Notes: a model not told the origin generated them from the letters alone. A DNA stretch of 10,689 nt from Gemmatimonas sp. UBA2094 (GCA_002331565.1 DCZC01000070.1:1-10689), one strand, 5' to 3'. Positions 1 to 7,809 are shown, numbered from the stretch's first letter. Made by a program: numbers and translations.

Positions 1-2
1 GG

Positions 3-392
3 TACGATCATCGGCCCATCCTCATCACGGCGAACGATGCCGGGATGCGCCTCTCCAACGGTGATGTGGGAATCACGCTCGCGGTGCAGGGTGTACCCAT
101 GGTGCACTTCCCGCTGCCGGACGGTGGGGTTCGATCACTGCCGCCCGCGCGCCTCCCCGCGCACGAGACCGCGTGGGCCATGACGGTACACAAGTCTCAG
201 GGGTCCGAGTTCGATCATGTGCGGCTCGTGCTGCCCGCGGCAGACAACCGGCTGCTCACGAGGGAGCTGTTGTACACCGGAGTGACCCGCGCCAGGGAAT
301 CGGTGTCCATCGTGGGCAGTGCCGAGATCGTCCGTACCGCCACGCAGCGGAGTGTCGCCCGTGCGTCGGGGTTGGTGCCGCTGCTCGGCTGA
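3..392 (+). CDS. recD: RecD, exodeoxyribonuclease V alpha subunit (3' end only)
   Basis: Only the last 129 residues are in the window; the reading frame is open to the left edge. RecD is the 5'-3' SF1B helicase subunit of the RecBCD nuclease that processes double-strand breaks. The visible part is the C-terminal helicase domain. It contains the motif TVHKSQGSEFDHV (helicase motif V region of the UvrD_C_2 fold) and LLYTGVTRARE (motif VI, with the arginine finger region). It also contains NGDVGI, typical of the SH3-like insert of RecD, and PARLPAHETAWAMT just before motif V, which favours the RecBCD subunit over the stand-alone RecD2. The stop is TGA at 390-392. No gene follows in the same direction for 163 bases, so recD is probably the last gene of its operon. 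recB and recC would be expected upstream, outside the window. Confidence 0.93.
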   Translation, partial: YDHRPILITANDAGMRLSNGDVGITLAVQGVPMVHFPLPDGGVRSLPPARLPAHETAWAMTVHKSQGSEFDHVRLVLPAADNRLLTRELLYTGVTRARESVSIVGSAEIVRTATQRSVARASGLVPLLG

Positions 393-476
393 TCCCCTCG
401 CGGTCTTCAGGACGCCGGGGAGCGCTCCGCGATGGCGCCGAGCAGCGTCCGGGCTGTACTTTCGGGCGACGTCCGA

Positions 477-496
477 ACCTCACTTCCAGTGAAGGT
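477..496 (+). terminator. weak hairpin downstream of recD
   Basis: ACC-TCACT pairs with AGTGA-(a)-GGT around a TCC loop: eight pairs with one bulge, 85 bases after the recD stop. No T-run follows, so this is at best a weak terminator or a 3'-end-stabilising structure. The rest of 393-555 shows no ORF of its own and no clear promoter. A TTGACT hexamer at 518-523 resembles a -35 box but lacks a matching -10. Confidence 0.2.
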
Positions 497-555
497 GGGT
501 TCCGGCACGTTCCGCAATTGACTGCCCCGCCGCTTCATCCCTCTCTCGCGCCCGT

Positions 556-3000
556 ATGACACACCCTCACACATCCCGGATCTTGCGTCGCGCGGCCAGT
601 GCCGCGCTCACCGTGCAGCTGCTCCTGCCGCTTGTCGCTGGTGCTCAGGGTGAGACGCCCTTTCTCCGCGTACGGGTGGACGAAGCGCGAAACCGGGCGC
701 TGCTCGATATCCCGGCCAGCCAGCTGAACAAGGACTTCCTGCACCAGGTCTCCCTCGGCACCGGCCTTGGCAACGGTGCGCTCGATCGGGCGCAGTCGGG
801 CCCCGACGGGATCGTGCGCCTCGAACGTCGCGGCAACCGGGTGCTCATGGTGCGCGACAACTTCGGGGTGCGGGCGCCGCGCGGCGATGCGGCGAACCAG
901 CGTGCCGCTACCGATGCCTATCCCCGCTCCATCGTGGGGTCGCTGCCGATCGAAAAGGACACGGCCGGCGTGCTTACTGTGGATGCCACGTCGCTGTTCC
1001 TCGCCGATGCGTACGGAGTGGCCGACGTACTCCGGGCCGGCGGCAGCGTAGGCGGGACGGCGGCGGGCGCCGGGGTGGGCAACTATCGCGTCGATGCCGC
1101 GCGCAGCTACATCGACGGGAGCCGCACCAAGGCGTTCCCCCGCAACTCGGAAGTGCATGCGGTGCTCACCTTCGTCACCGATCAGCCGGCGCGCGGGCGA
1201 GGCATCATGGCACCCGATGCACGGGCGCTGACGTTCGAGGAGCACCATTCGTTCGTGATGCTGCCGGATACCGCCGGCTACCGTCCCCGCCACTACGATC
1301 CGCGCTTCGGCTACGGCGGGGTGAGCTTCTTCGATCTGTCGCAGGGGCTCGACGGCAATTACCGCGGCGGCTTCATCAACCGTTGGCGTCTCGTGCCCAA
1401 GGATCCCGCGGCGTACGCCCGCGGTGAACTGGTGGAGCCCGTCACGCCCATCACCTACTACCTCGATCCGGCCATCCCGGCGCCGTACCGTGAAGCCTTC
1501 CGCGAGGGCGGCAACTGGTGGGCCAAGGTGTACGAAGCCGCGGGGTTCAAGAATGCCTTCCGCGTGCTCGACCTGCCGGCCGACGCCGATCCGCGCGACG
1601 TGCGGTACAGCGTGCTCAACTGGGTGCACCGCACCAATCCCGGCCCCAGCTACGCGGGAAGCCTCGAGGATCCGCGTACCGGCGAGATCATCCGCGCGAT
1701 GATCGCGATGGATACGTGGCGCTCGCTGGTGGACTACAACATCTGGGCTGGCACGGTGCCGGCGTCGGGCGCGAACGGGCCGAATGTCGATGCGGAAACG
1801 TTCGCCATGGCGCGTCGCCGTCAGCACACCGCGCACGAAATCGGTCACTCGCTCGGCCTGCAGCACAACTACATCGCGTCCACGCAGGGCCGCGCGAGCG
1901 TCATGGAATATCCGTTCCCCTTCATCACGCTCGACGCGAACGGCCGCCCTGATCTGCGCGATGCTTACCGCAAGGGGCCGGGCGCGTGGGACACGCTCGC
2001 CATCCGGCTCGGCTACACCTGGTTCCCCGATGCGGGGGCCGAGCAGAGCGGACTCGATCGCATCATGCGCGACGGGATCGCGAAGAACGTGCGCTACATC
2101 AACGACCGCTACGCGAACGCCAACGGCTCCATTCCCTTCGTGACGCGGTGGGAAGAAGGCGCGACACCGTTCGAGGGTGTGCAGCGGACAGCGGGGGTGC
2201 GTCGGGTGCTCATCGACAACTTCGACGAGCGCGCCATCAAGCCCGGTGAGCCCATGCATCTGCTCAACATGCGGTTCGCGCACGTGTACCTGCACCACCG
2301 CTACTCGCTCGAGGCCCTGTCGAAGTACATCGGCGGCATGGACTTCACCTTCGCGCTGCGCGGCGACAACCAGAAGCCCACGACGGTCATCCCGGCGGCC
2401 GACCAGCGGAAAGCGCTGGGCATGCTGCTCGACGCCATCTCGCCGAAGGAGTTGACGGTGCCGGAGAAGGTGCAGCGGCTCATTCCGCCGCCACCGCCGG
2501 GCTTCAACACCGATCAGACGTGGATCAACGGCAGCGGTGACACCATGTTCGACGCCATTACCCTGGGCGGCGGGCTCGCGACCGAAGTGATCGGCTACAT
2601 CCTCGATCGCGATCGGGCAGCGCGTGTGGTGCACACGGCCGCCACCGACACCAAGGCGCTGTCACTCACCGAAGTCACCGATGCCATCGTGCAGCGCACG
2701 TGGGGCGCGGCACTGCCGGTAAACCCGTCGGAGCGCGCCATGCTGCGCGCCTCGCAGCGGGCGGCGCTCGATGCGCTGCTCGACCTTGGCGGCGACGCGC
2801 GCGCCCTCCCCGATGTGCGGGCGGCGGCGGTGCAGGCGCTCAAGCAGATCGAGGCGCGGTTGGCAAAGGCGATTACCACCGACGACGCGCAGCGGGCGCA
2901 CATCGCAGCCGGCCGTGTGGACCTCGCGCGGTTCTTCGCCGGCGACGACGTGCCGGCCAAGCGTCCGCGCTATCCGGTGATTACGCTTCCCTGGCCGTGA
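556..3000 (+). CDS. secreted zinc-dependent metalloprotease (DUF5117/DUF4953 type)
   Basis: The 814-residue product begins with a signal peptide. A basic start (RILRR) leads into a hydrophobic stretch ending near LVAGAQG, giving a likely cleavage at about residue 30-32, so the enzyme should act in the periplasm or outside. The N-terminal third (about 35-230) looks like DUF5117. The middle holds the catalytic domain with HEIGHSLGLQHN at residues 427-438: His427, His431 and His437 are the zinc ligands and Glu428 the general base. The Met-turn SVMEYP follows at 448-453 (Met450), a metzincin hallmark. The C-terminal third (about 500-814) matches the all-helical tail of DUF4953 proteins by position only. 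The ATG at 556 is the start that gives a complete signal peptide; no Shine-Dalgarno is visible. The substrate is unknown. The 3' end overlaps the convergent fabH by 20 bases. Confidence 0.93.
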   Translation: MTHPHTSRILRRAASAALTVQLLLPLVAGAQGETPFLRVRVDEARNRALLDIPASQLNKDFLHQVSLGTGLGNGALDRAQSGPDGIVRLERRGNRVLMVRDNFGVRAPRGDAANQRAATDAYPRSIVGSLPIEKDTAGVLTVDATSLFLADAYGVADVLRAGGSVGGTAAGAGVGNYRVDAARSYIDGSRTKAFPRNSEVHAVLTFVTDQPARGRGIMAPDARALTFEEHHSFVMLPDTAGYRPRHYDPRFGYGGVSFFDLSQGLDGNYRGGFINRWRLVPKDPAAYARGELVEPVTPITYYLDPAIPAPYREAFREGGNWWAKVYEAAGFKNAFRVLDLPADADPRDVRYSVLNWVHRTNPGPSYAGSLEDPRTGEIIRAMIAMDTWRSLVDYNIWAGTVPASGANGPNVDAETFAMARRRQHTAHEIGHSLGLQHNYIASTQGRASVMEYPFPFITLDANGRPDLRDAYRKGPGAWDTLAIRLGYTWFPDAGAEQSGLDRIMRDGIAKNVRYINDRYANANGSIPFVTRWEEGATPFEGVQRTAGVRRVLIDNFDERAIKPGEPMHLLNMRFAHVYLHHRYSLEALSKYIGGMDFTFALRGDNQKPTTVIPAADQRKALGMLLDAISPKELTVPEKVQRLIPPPPPGFNTDQTWINGSGDTMFDAITLGGGLATEVIGYILDRDRAARVVHTAATDTKALSLTEVTDAIVQRTWGAALPVNPSERAMLRASQRAALDALLDLGGDARALPDVRAAAVQALKQIEARLAKAITTDDAQRAHIAAGRVDLARFFAGDDVPAKRPRYPVITLPWP

Positions 3001-4132
3001 GCGGTGCCAGCGTGCTCTCGATGAACCGCGTCTGAATCAGGGCGTCGTGCGAGCGGCCGTGCGGATCCTGTCGAGCGCGGATCGTATTGACCATCTCGAG
3101 CGCGGTCTTCGTCACCGGCGGGTGCTGGGCATCGCTTTCGCCGAGCGGCGTCACGCGCTCCCCCCACCGCACCAGTAGCGATCCGAAGGTGAGGCCGCCG
3201 CCGAAGCCCGGCATGAGAATGAGGCTGCCGGGCTTCACCCGCCCTTCCTTGAGCGCATCCACCAGACTCACGGGTACGGTGGCCGAACTCATGTTGCCGT
3301 AGCGCTGGACCGTGAGCATCACGCGTTCCATGGGCACGCCGGCATACTTGGCCACCGCTTCGATGATGCGCAGGTTCGCCTGATGCGGCACCACGAGATC
3401 GATATCGTCGGCGGTCACGCCGGCCGCGCGCATCACACGGCCGCAGGCATCACTCATGCCTTGCACGGCGCGTTTGAAGATGGCCTGGCCGTCGAAGTCC
3501 CACAGCGCGTCGCCGTAGTGCAAGTCGCCGTTCACGTACGAGCACCCCATGCCGCGCACCCGCAGCGTCTGCCGCGCTTCGGCATCGCACCCCAAGACGG
3601 TGCCGATCACGCCGCTGGGTGTGTCACTCGCCTGCAGCACCACCGCCGCGGCCCCGTCGCCGAAGAGCACGGCCACGTTGCGGTTGCTCCAGTCCATGAA
3701 GGGGCTGATGTACTCCACGCCGATCACCAGTGCGTTCTGCACCATGCCGCTCTGAATCATCGCCGTGGCGCTCGACAGCCCGTACAGGAAGCTCGTGCAG
3801 GCGGTGTTCACGTCCATGGCCGCCGCCCGGGTGGCCCCGAGCGCGACCTGTACGCCAGAGGCCGAGTTGGGCACCTGTTCGTCGGGGGTGCAGCTGCCGT
3901 ACACGATGAGTTCGAGCGCACCGGCGTCGAGCCCCGCGCAGGCGAGTGCACGACGGCTCGCCAGCGTGGCCATGTCGATGGCACTCACGTGTGAGACCCG
4001 GCGCTCCTTCATGCCGGTGCGCTGGAGGATCCATTCGTCCGACGTCTCGAGGAACGTGGAGAGATCGTCGTTGGTGAGAATGGCGGGGGGGAGGCCTTCG
4101 CCCCAGCCGGTAATGGCGGCGTAGCGGGTCAC
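2981..4132 (-). CDS. fabH: 3-oxoacyl-ACP synthase III (KAS III)
   Basis: FabH condenses an acyl-CoA primer with malonyl-ACP to start fatty-acid synthesis in the cytosol. The catalytic triad is complete: Cys112 (VNTACTSF), His250 (VVPHQAN) and Asn280 (RYGNMSSATVP), at almost the same numbers as in the E. coli enzyme. The glycine-rich C-terminal loop GFGGGLTFGSLLVRW (309-323) normally ends the protein. Here about 60 more residues follow, giving 383 in all against the usual 310-335. The start is a GTG, chosen because MTRYAAITGWGEGLPP is the normal KAS III beginning; the frame stays open upstream but does not look like FabH. No good Shine-Dalgarno is visible. A GATAAT hexamer on the minus strand (4261-4256) could be a -10 but has no clear -35. 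The extension could make this a KAS III-like paralogue, but the core is canonical. Confidence 0.93.
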   Translation of the reverse strand: MTRYAAITGWGEGLPPAILTNDDLSTFLETSDEWILQRTGMKERRVSHVSAIDMATLASRRALACAGLDAGALELIVYGSCTPDEQVPNSASGVQVALGATRAAAMDVNTACTSFLYGLSSATAMIQSGMVQNALVIGVEYISPFMDWSNRNVAVLFGDGAAAVVLQASDTPSGVIGTVLGCDAEARQTLRVRGMGCSYVNGDLHYGDALWDFDGQAIFKRAVQGMSDACGRVMRAAGVTADDIDLVVPHQANLRIIEAVAKYAGVPMERVMLTVQRYGNMSSATVPVSLVDALKEGRVKPGSLILMPGFGGGLTFGSLLVRWGERVTPLGESDAQHPPVTKTALEMVNTIRARQDPHGRSHDALIQTRFIESTLAPLTAREA

Positions 4133-4272
4133 GGATTGAGTCGCCGAAGGTGAGGCAGCCCCGGGGAGAGTGACGGGGTGCGTACAGGGAACGCTACGGG
4201 GCGGAACAAAGGCCGACAAGAAGGCTCGGCCGAGGGCGCCCGGCATGCCGCCGTGATTATCTTGCAGGAAGA

Positions 4273-4296
4273 ACTTCTCGGCCGGGTTCGAGAAGT
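4273..4296 (-). terminator. 8-bp perfect hairpin between the 95-residue gene and fabH
   Basis: On the minus strand ACTTCTCG and CGAGAAGT form a perfect 8-bp stem around an 8-nt loop. It starts 18 bases after the stop of the upstream minus-strand gene and is followed by TCTTCCT, a short pyrimidine tract. A weak intrinsic terminator separating that gene from fabH is the simplest reading. A GATAAT hexamer lies just downstream and could restart transcription for fabH. Confidence 0.45.
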
Positions 4297-4313
4297 GCAT
4301 CCACGCGTGACCG

Positions 4314-4601
4314 TTAGCGGAGAAACCGCCGCGCCACCTGTTCGAGCCGATCGTCGCCGGCCTTCTCCGCGTCCTGCAGCATGGCTTCGACGTACGGCTT
4401 GAGGCCGGGCTCGCCCCAGTAGTATCCGGTGGCGCGCTCGGCCAATTCCGTTTCTCCCACCCGCGCCGCTTCCAGCAGCGCCCGTGCGGCGATACGGTCG
4501 TAGTCGGGGTCGGACTTGTCGGGGAGCCCGTAGTTGCGGCGGGGCTTCTCGCCCTCGGCGTCGTCCCGCAAGAATGCCATTGACATGGTGCCCCCGGCCA
4601 T
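4314..4601 (-). CDS. small acidic protein of unknown function, 95 residues
   Basis: I do not recognise this family. The product is soluble, charged and predicted largely helical. An N-terminal segment (LRDDAEGEKPRRNYGLPDKS) is rich in charge and proline. It is followed by two helix-like stretches with regular Ala/Leu/Glu spacing (about 36-55 and 67-95) ending in LEQVARRFLR. Two aromatic spots, YDR and GYYWGEPG, look conserved-domain-like. The start is uncertain. ATG at 4601 is the longest choice and an in-frame TAG stands just upstream. ATG at 4586 (MSMAFLRDD) is preceded by GGGGG at 4-nt spacing and may be the real one. A TAGCTT -10-like hexamer lies at 4619-4614 on the minus strand. The gene is divergent from the P450, and fabH follows after 181 bases with a hairpin between. 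Codon use is high GC3 like its neighbours, which supports a real gene. Confidence 0.7.
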   Translation of the reverse strand: MAGGTMSMAFLRDDAEGEKPRRNYGLPDKSDPDYDRIAARALLEAARVGETELAERATGYYWGEPGLKPYVEAMLQDAEKAGDDRLEQVARRFLR

Positions 4602-4686
4602 GGTGAAACCCGAAAGCTAACCGTCCCGTCGCCCACCCGTGCCGCCACTGGCGGGTGCTGATCCTGCTCATTCACCGCACCGGCCC

Positions 4687-6048
4687 ATGCCGCACTCCGC
4701 CACGCTGCGTTACACGCTGCACAACCGCTACCCGGGCGAGCATCTCGTCCGCTCACGCGGCAACCTGTTGCGTTCCATCGAAATGCTCGCGGCCTCGGAC
4801 CCCGATCTCGGCGTCATGCGCAACGTGGCGGGGCGTACCGTCGTCGTGGCGGTCCACCCGGAACTCGCGCGCGAAGTGCTCACCAACCATCCACGCAGCC
4901 TCAAGAAGGGGCTCGGGCTTCAACGCACGCGCAACGTGCTTGGCAACGGGCTGCTCACCAGCGAAGGGGAGTTCCACCTGCGGCAGCGCCGCCTCGCCCA
5001 GCCGGCCTTTCATCGCGAACGGATTGCGCGTTATGCCGACGTGATGGTAGAGCGGACCGAGCTGCTTGCGGCGACGTGGCGGGATGGACAGCGCATGGAC
5101 ATTGCGCGGACCATGCACCAGCTCACGCTCGACATCGTGGGGCGGACACTCTTCAATGTGGATCTGCAGGGGCAGGCCGCCGAGCTGGGCCGGGCGCTCA
5201 CGGCCGTGTTGGACACCTTCTCCGTCTGGCTGCTGCTCATCGGGGATCGCCTGTACGACTGGCCGCTCCCGAAGATGCGCCGGGCGAAGCGTGCCATTCC
5301 GATCCTCGACGCGGCGATCTACGACATCATCGCGCAGCACCGGCGGGACGGCAGTGACCAGGGTGACCTGCTGTCGATGCTCATGAGCGCCCGAGATATC
5401 GAGGGGGACGGCTCCGGCATGACGGATCAGCAGCTGCGCGACGAGGTGATGACGCTGGTGCTCGCCGGCCACGAGACCACCGCCAATGCGCTCGCCTGGA
5501 CGTGGTGGTATCTGGCGCAGCATCCGGAGGTGGACGGGCGGCTCGCCGCCGAGCTCGACGCGGTGTGTGGCCACCGCGCCCCCACCATGGCCGACGTGCC
5601 GGCGCTGCCGTACACGCGGGCCGTGTTCAGCGAGGCGATGCGGCTTCGGCCACCTGCCTACGCCACCTCGCGCGAGGTGCTATCACCCATCGAACTCGGC
5701 GGGCAGACGATTCCGGTGGGGGCGCAGATCGTCGTGAGTCCGTGGATCACGCACCGCGATCCCCGCTGGTGGACGGAGCCGCTCCGCTTCGATCCCGACC
5801 GCTGGCTCGCGCCGCGCAGTGAGCCGATGCACAAACACGCCTACTTTCCGTTCGGCGGGGGTAGCCGGCTCTGCATTGGAGAGCAGTTCGCGTGGACCGA
5901 GGGGATCCTGCTGGTGGCGTCGATGGCGCGCCGGTGGCGCTTCCATCTCACCGGGCCGGCCGATGCGATACGTCCGCAGCCGGCGGTCACCCTGCGTCCG
6001 TCGACCGGGGTGACGGTTCGGCTCGAGCGGCGGAGATCGACGGCATGA
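4687..6048 (+). CDS. cytochrome P450
   Basis: A soluble heme-thiolate monooxygenase of 453 residues, with no membrane anchor. All signature elements are present. The I-helix oxygen-activation motif is AGHETT (260-265). The K-helix ExxR is Glu316-Arg319 (EAMR), followed by the PERF-like FDPDRW. The heme loop is FPFGGGSRLCIGEQ, with the axial ligand Cys396. The C-helix segment HLRQRRLAQPAFH resembles CYP4/CYP110-like bacterial enzymes, which often hydroxylate fatty acids, alkanes or terpenoids; that substrate guess is inference only. ATG at 4687 is preferred because it gives normal P450 length. An in-frame GTG at 4639 would add 16 proline-rich residues and overlaps small hairpins. No ferredoxin or reductase partner is next to it. 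It is divergent from the 95-residue gene, with 85 bases between. Confidence 0.95.
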   Translation: MPHSATLRYTLHNRYPGEHLVRSRGNLLRSIEMLAASDPDLGVMRNVAGRTVVVAVHPELAREVLTNHPRSLKKGLGLQRTRNVLGNGLLTSEGEFHLRQRRLAQPAFHRERIARYADVMVERTELLAATWRDGQRMDIARTMHQLTLDIVGRTLFNVDLQGQAAELGRALTAVLDTFSVWLLLIGDRLYDWPLPKMRRAKRAIPILDAAIYDIIAQHRRDGSDQGDLLSMLMSARDIEGDGSGMTDQQLRDEVMTLVLAGHETTANALAWTWWYLAQHPEVDGRLAAELDAVCGHRAPTMADVPALPYTRAVFSEAMRLRPPAYATSREVLSPIELGGQTIPVGAQIVVSPWITHRDPRWWTEPLRFDPDRWLAPRSEPMHKHAYFPFGGGSRLCIGEQFAWTEGILLVASMARRWRFHLTGPADAIRPQPAVTLRPSTGVTVRLERRRSTA

Positions 6049-6156
6049 CGCCCGCAACCGCCGGGGCGCTCGTCGCGTAACGCCCTCACCGCAGGCGCAT
6101 GGGCGTAACCGGAGACCACGGTGGCATCGGGTGCGCGTACTCCCACGTCTCCCGGC

Positions 6157-6162
6157 TAGATT
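6157..6162 (+). promoter_or_regulatory. -10 box TAGATT, 6 nt before ATG (leaderless promoter)
   Basis: TAGATT fits the TAnnnT core of a -10 element. It is followed by CTGCGC and then the ATG at 6169, so transcription would start on or within a base of the start codon. No Shine-Dalgarno lies between. The same geometry recurs at 9541-9552. No clear -35 box is visible. Confidence 0.5.
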
Positions 6163-6168
6163 CTGCGC

Positions 6169-6426
6169 ATGTCCGAGCCCGCCGCGACGCCGAAGCCGCC
6201 CAATCCCCTTCACGGGGTGACGCTCAAGATGATGGTGGAGCACCTCGCCGAGCGGTACGGCTGGCCGGGGCTCGGCGAGCGCATCGCGATCCGCTGCTTC
6301 ACGCACGATCCGAGTGTGAACTCGTCGCTCAAGTTCCTGCGGAAGACCGAATGGGCACGCGCCAAGGTGGAGTCGCTCTACCTCCACTCGGTGGCGCATC
6401 CGCGAAAGACCAAGGCGGAGGCGTAA
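6169..6426 (+). CDS. VF530/DUF2132 family small protein
   Basis: An 85-residue protein that matches the VF530 (DUF2132, COG4628) family almost end to end. The landmarks are NPLHGVTLKMMVEHL, then YGWPGLGERI, then the signature CFTHDPSVNSSLKFLRKT and WARAKVESLYL. A structure is known for the Vibrio fischeri member, and a nucleic-acid-binding role has been suggested from its fold, but no firm function is established as far as I know. The N-terminus (AATPKPP) and C-terminus (RKTKAEA) are short disordered tails. The stop lies 5 bases before psd, and the psd ribosome-binding site GGAGG sits inside this gene's last codons, so the two are co-transcribed. The start fits a leaderless mRNA. Confidence 0.92.
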   Translation: MSEPAATPKPPNPLHGVTLKMMVEHLAERYGWPGLGERIAIRCFTHDPSVNSSLKFLRKTEWARAKVESLYLHSVAHPRKTKAEA

Positions 6427-6431
6427 GCGCC

Positions 6432-7271
6432 ATGTTCGACCGTCTCCTGATTCTGCTGTTGTCGGTCCTCCCCAAGCACGCCATGAGTCGCGGGGCCGGG
6501 TGGCTTGCGTCGCGCACCATTCCGGTCGGGTGGCGTGGCACGGTGTATCGCGGCTACAGCCGCCTCTTCGGCGCGAACCCGCACGAGGCGGCACTGCCCC
6601 TCGATCAGTACGCCAGCATCAACGCGTTCTTCACACGGGCGCTCAAACCGGGGCTGCGCCCGCTCGCGCCGAACGCCATTGTGAGTCCCGTGGACGCGGC
6701 TGTGGGCGCGTACGGCATCGTGGACGACGACACGCTAGTGCAGGCGAAGGGGCGCACGTATTCGCTCGCCGCGTTGCTGGGTGATCGTGACCTCGCGCAG
6801 GCGTTCGCGGGGGGCACGTACACCACGCTCTACCTGTCGCCCAAGGATTATCACCGCATCCATGTACCGATGGGCGGACGCGTGACGGCTGCCACGTACA
6901 TCCCCGGTGAACTCTGGCCGGTGAACGTCGCGGCGGTCACGCACGTCGCCGACCTGTTCGCGGTGAACGAGCGCATCGTGGTAATGCTCGAGGGCGAACA
7001 TGGCGGCCGCATGGCCATCGTGCCGGTGGGCGCCACCATGGTGGGCATGACGCGGCTCTCGTTCGACGACCTGCATACCAACGCGCGTCGTGGCGAGGTA
7101 CAGCGGCGCCGCTACGCGCCACCCATCGCGCTTCATGCCGGCGACCAACTCGGGCATTTCGAGTTCGGTAGCACGGTGGTGCTGGTGTGCTCACGCGACG
7201 CGGGGGTCATCGAGCCGCTCACGCCAGGGGAGCCGGTCACGATGGGACAGCGTATCGGCGCGCTGCCCTGA
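6432..7271 (+). CDS. psd: phosphatidylserine decarboxylase proenzyme
   Basis: Psd converts phosphatidylserine to phosphatidylethanolamine at the inner membrane. It is made as a proenzyme that cuts itself to form a pyruvoyl cofactor. The self-cleavage motif is FGST at 245-248, cutting between Gly246 and Ser247, which gives a beta chain of 246 residues and an alpha chain of 33. The expected triad is present: Asp88 (SPVDAAVG), His144 (in DYHRIHVP, 139-146) and Ser247. The 279-residue length and the hydrophobic N-terminus (LLILLLSVLP) are typical of the bacterial long form (PSD-B type I, about 280-320 residues). ATG at 6432 has GGAGG at 6417-6421, 10 nt upstream; the frame is open further upstream but carries no Psd similarity. 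Phosphatidylserine synthase is not in the window. The downstream Nudix gene starts inside the stop codon. Confidence 0.96.
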   Translation: MFDRLLILLLSVLPKHAMSRGAGWLASRTIPVGWRGTVYRGYSRLFGANPHEAALPLDQYASINAFFTRALKPGLRPLAPNAIVSPVDAAVGAYGIVDDDTLVQAKGRTYSLAALLGDRDLAQAFAGGTYTTLYLSPKDYHRIHVPMGGRVTAATYIPGELWPVNVAAVTHVADLFAVNERIVVMLEGEHGGRMAIVPVGATMVGMTRLSFDDLHTNARRGEVQRRRYAPPIALHAGDQLGHFEFGSTVVLVCSRDAGVIEPLTPGEPVTMGQRIGALP

Positions 7272-7723
7272 TGGGTGCCGACCCGGCCCGCCACCCCCGC
7301 ATCGGCGTGGGCGTCATCGTGCAGCGCGGTGATCGCGTGCTGTTGGGCAGGCGCCGGAGCAGCACGCATGGCGACGGCGTGTGGCAGTTCCCCGGAGGAC
7401 ATCTCGAATGGGGCGAGTCGGTGTTCGACTGTGCGCGCCGCGAAGTGCTCGAGGAAACCGGACTCGAGGTGCGCATCGTCGGGCAGGGGCCGTACACCAA
7501 CGACTGGTTCGAGGGCGACGAACCGGGTGCCGACAAACACTATGTTACGATCTTCGTGCTCGCCGACAGCCGCGAGGGTGAGCCGCAGCGGCTCGAACCG
7601 GAGAAGTGCGACGCGTGGGAGTGGTTCGCGTGGGACGCCCTCCCGTCGCCCCTGTTTTTGCCTATCGTGCACCTGCTCGAGGGCGGATTCACTCCGCCGC
7701 CCCCGGGCACGCACCACAGCTGA
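7271..7723 (+). CDS. Nudix hydrolase, NUDT15/MTH2-like
   Basis: A 150-residue Nudix enzyme that hydrolyses nucleoside-diphosphate derivatives. The Nudix box is perfect: Gly43-x5-Glu49-x7-Arg57Glu58-Val59-x-Glu61Glu62-x-Gly64-Leu65. Around it, GVGVIV, VLLGRR, WQFPGGHLEWGE, HYVTIFV and especially EPEKCDAWEWFAWDALP follow the pattern of NUDT15 (MTH2), a nucleotide-pool sanitiser acting on modified (d)NTPs. That substrate is inferred from similarity only; ADP-ribose- or sugar-nucleotide-type activity is also possible. ATG at 7271 overlaps the psd stop (TGATG), has no Shine-Dalgarno of its own, and so is translationally coupled. The open frame upstream of this ATG is a shadow of psd. It ends in a proline-rich tail (TPPPPGTHHS) and is followed by a block of inverted repeats before the convergent infA. 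Confidence 0.94.
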   Translation: MGADPARHPRIGVGVIVQRGDRVLLGRRRSSTHGDGVWQFPGGHLEWGESVFDCARREVLEETGLEVRIVGQGPYTNDWFEGDEPGADKHYVTIFVLADSREGEPQRLEPEKCDAWEWFAWDALPSPLFLPIVHLLEGGFTPPPPGTHHS

Positions 7724-7731
7724 GCACCGTA

Positions 7732-7809
7732 CAACAGGGTTTCGAGCAGGGCGCCCAGGCGCCCGGCGGATGGAAGGCGCCTAGGCGCCGGTTGTGCCAT
7801 CCGCTGTTG
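7732..7809. repeat. nested inverted repeats at the convergent Nudix/infA junction
   Basis: Two 14-mers, GGCGCCCAGGCGCC (7750-7763) and GGCGCCTAGGCGCC (7776-7789), lie 12 nt apart. Each is near-perfectly or perfectly self-palindromic, and together they form a 14-bp hairpin with one mismatch. A second option pairs GCGGATGG (7766-7773) with CCATCCGC (7797-7804) around the second palindrome. CAACAG (7732-7737) and CTGTTG (7804-7809) close the outside. The folds are mutually exclusive in part. The position between two converging genes suggests a bidirectional terminator or transcript-end structure, but no T-run follows on either strand. Confidence 0.6.

Noticed and set aside
518..546. Promoter for the metalloprotease based on TTGACT
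   Set aside because: The -35-like hexamer is good, but no TAnnnT-type -10 exists at 15-19 bases downstream.
535..2634. 699-codon open frame on the minus strand opposite the metalloprotease
   Set aside because: It mirrors the codon structure of the real gene in GC-rich DNA, has no recognisable motif, and is rich in Arg/His/Val runs typical of antisense shadows.
4639..4686. GTG start adding 16 residues to the P450
   Set aside because: The extra peptide is proline- and histidine-rich, overlaps small inverted repeats, and no ribosome-binding site supports it. ATG at 4687 gives a normal length.
4133..4756. Upstream in-frame extension of fabH (591 codons in all)
   Set aside because: The extra 208 codons have no KAS III similarity, cross the 95-residue gene in another frame and run into the P450. 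The normal FabH start begins at the GTG at 4132.
6080..6106. ACGCCC/GGGCGT inverted repeat after the P450
   Set aside because: Only 6 bp with a 15-nt loop and no T-run; too common in such GC-rich DNA to call a terminator.
6099..6431. In-frame extension upstream of psd overlapping the VF530 gene
   Set aside because: No Psd similarity before residue 1 at 6432. The VF530 protein in another frame is clearly the real gene there.
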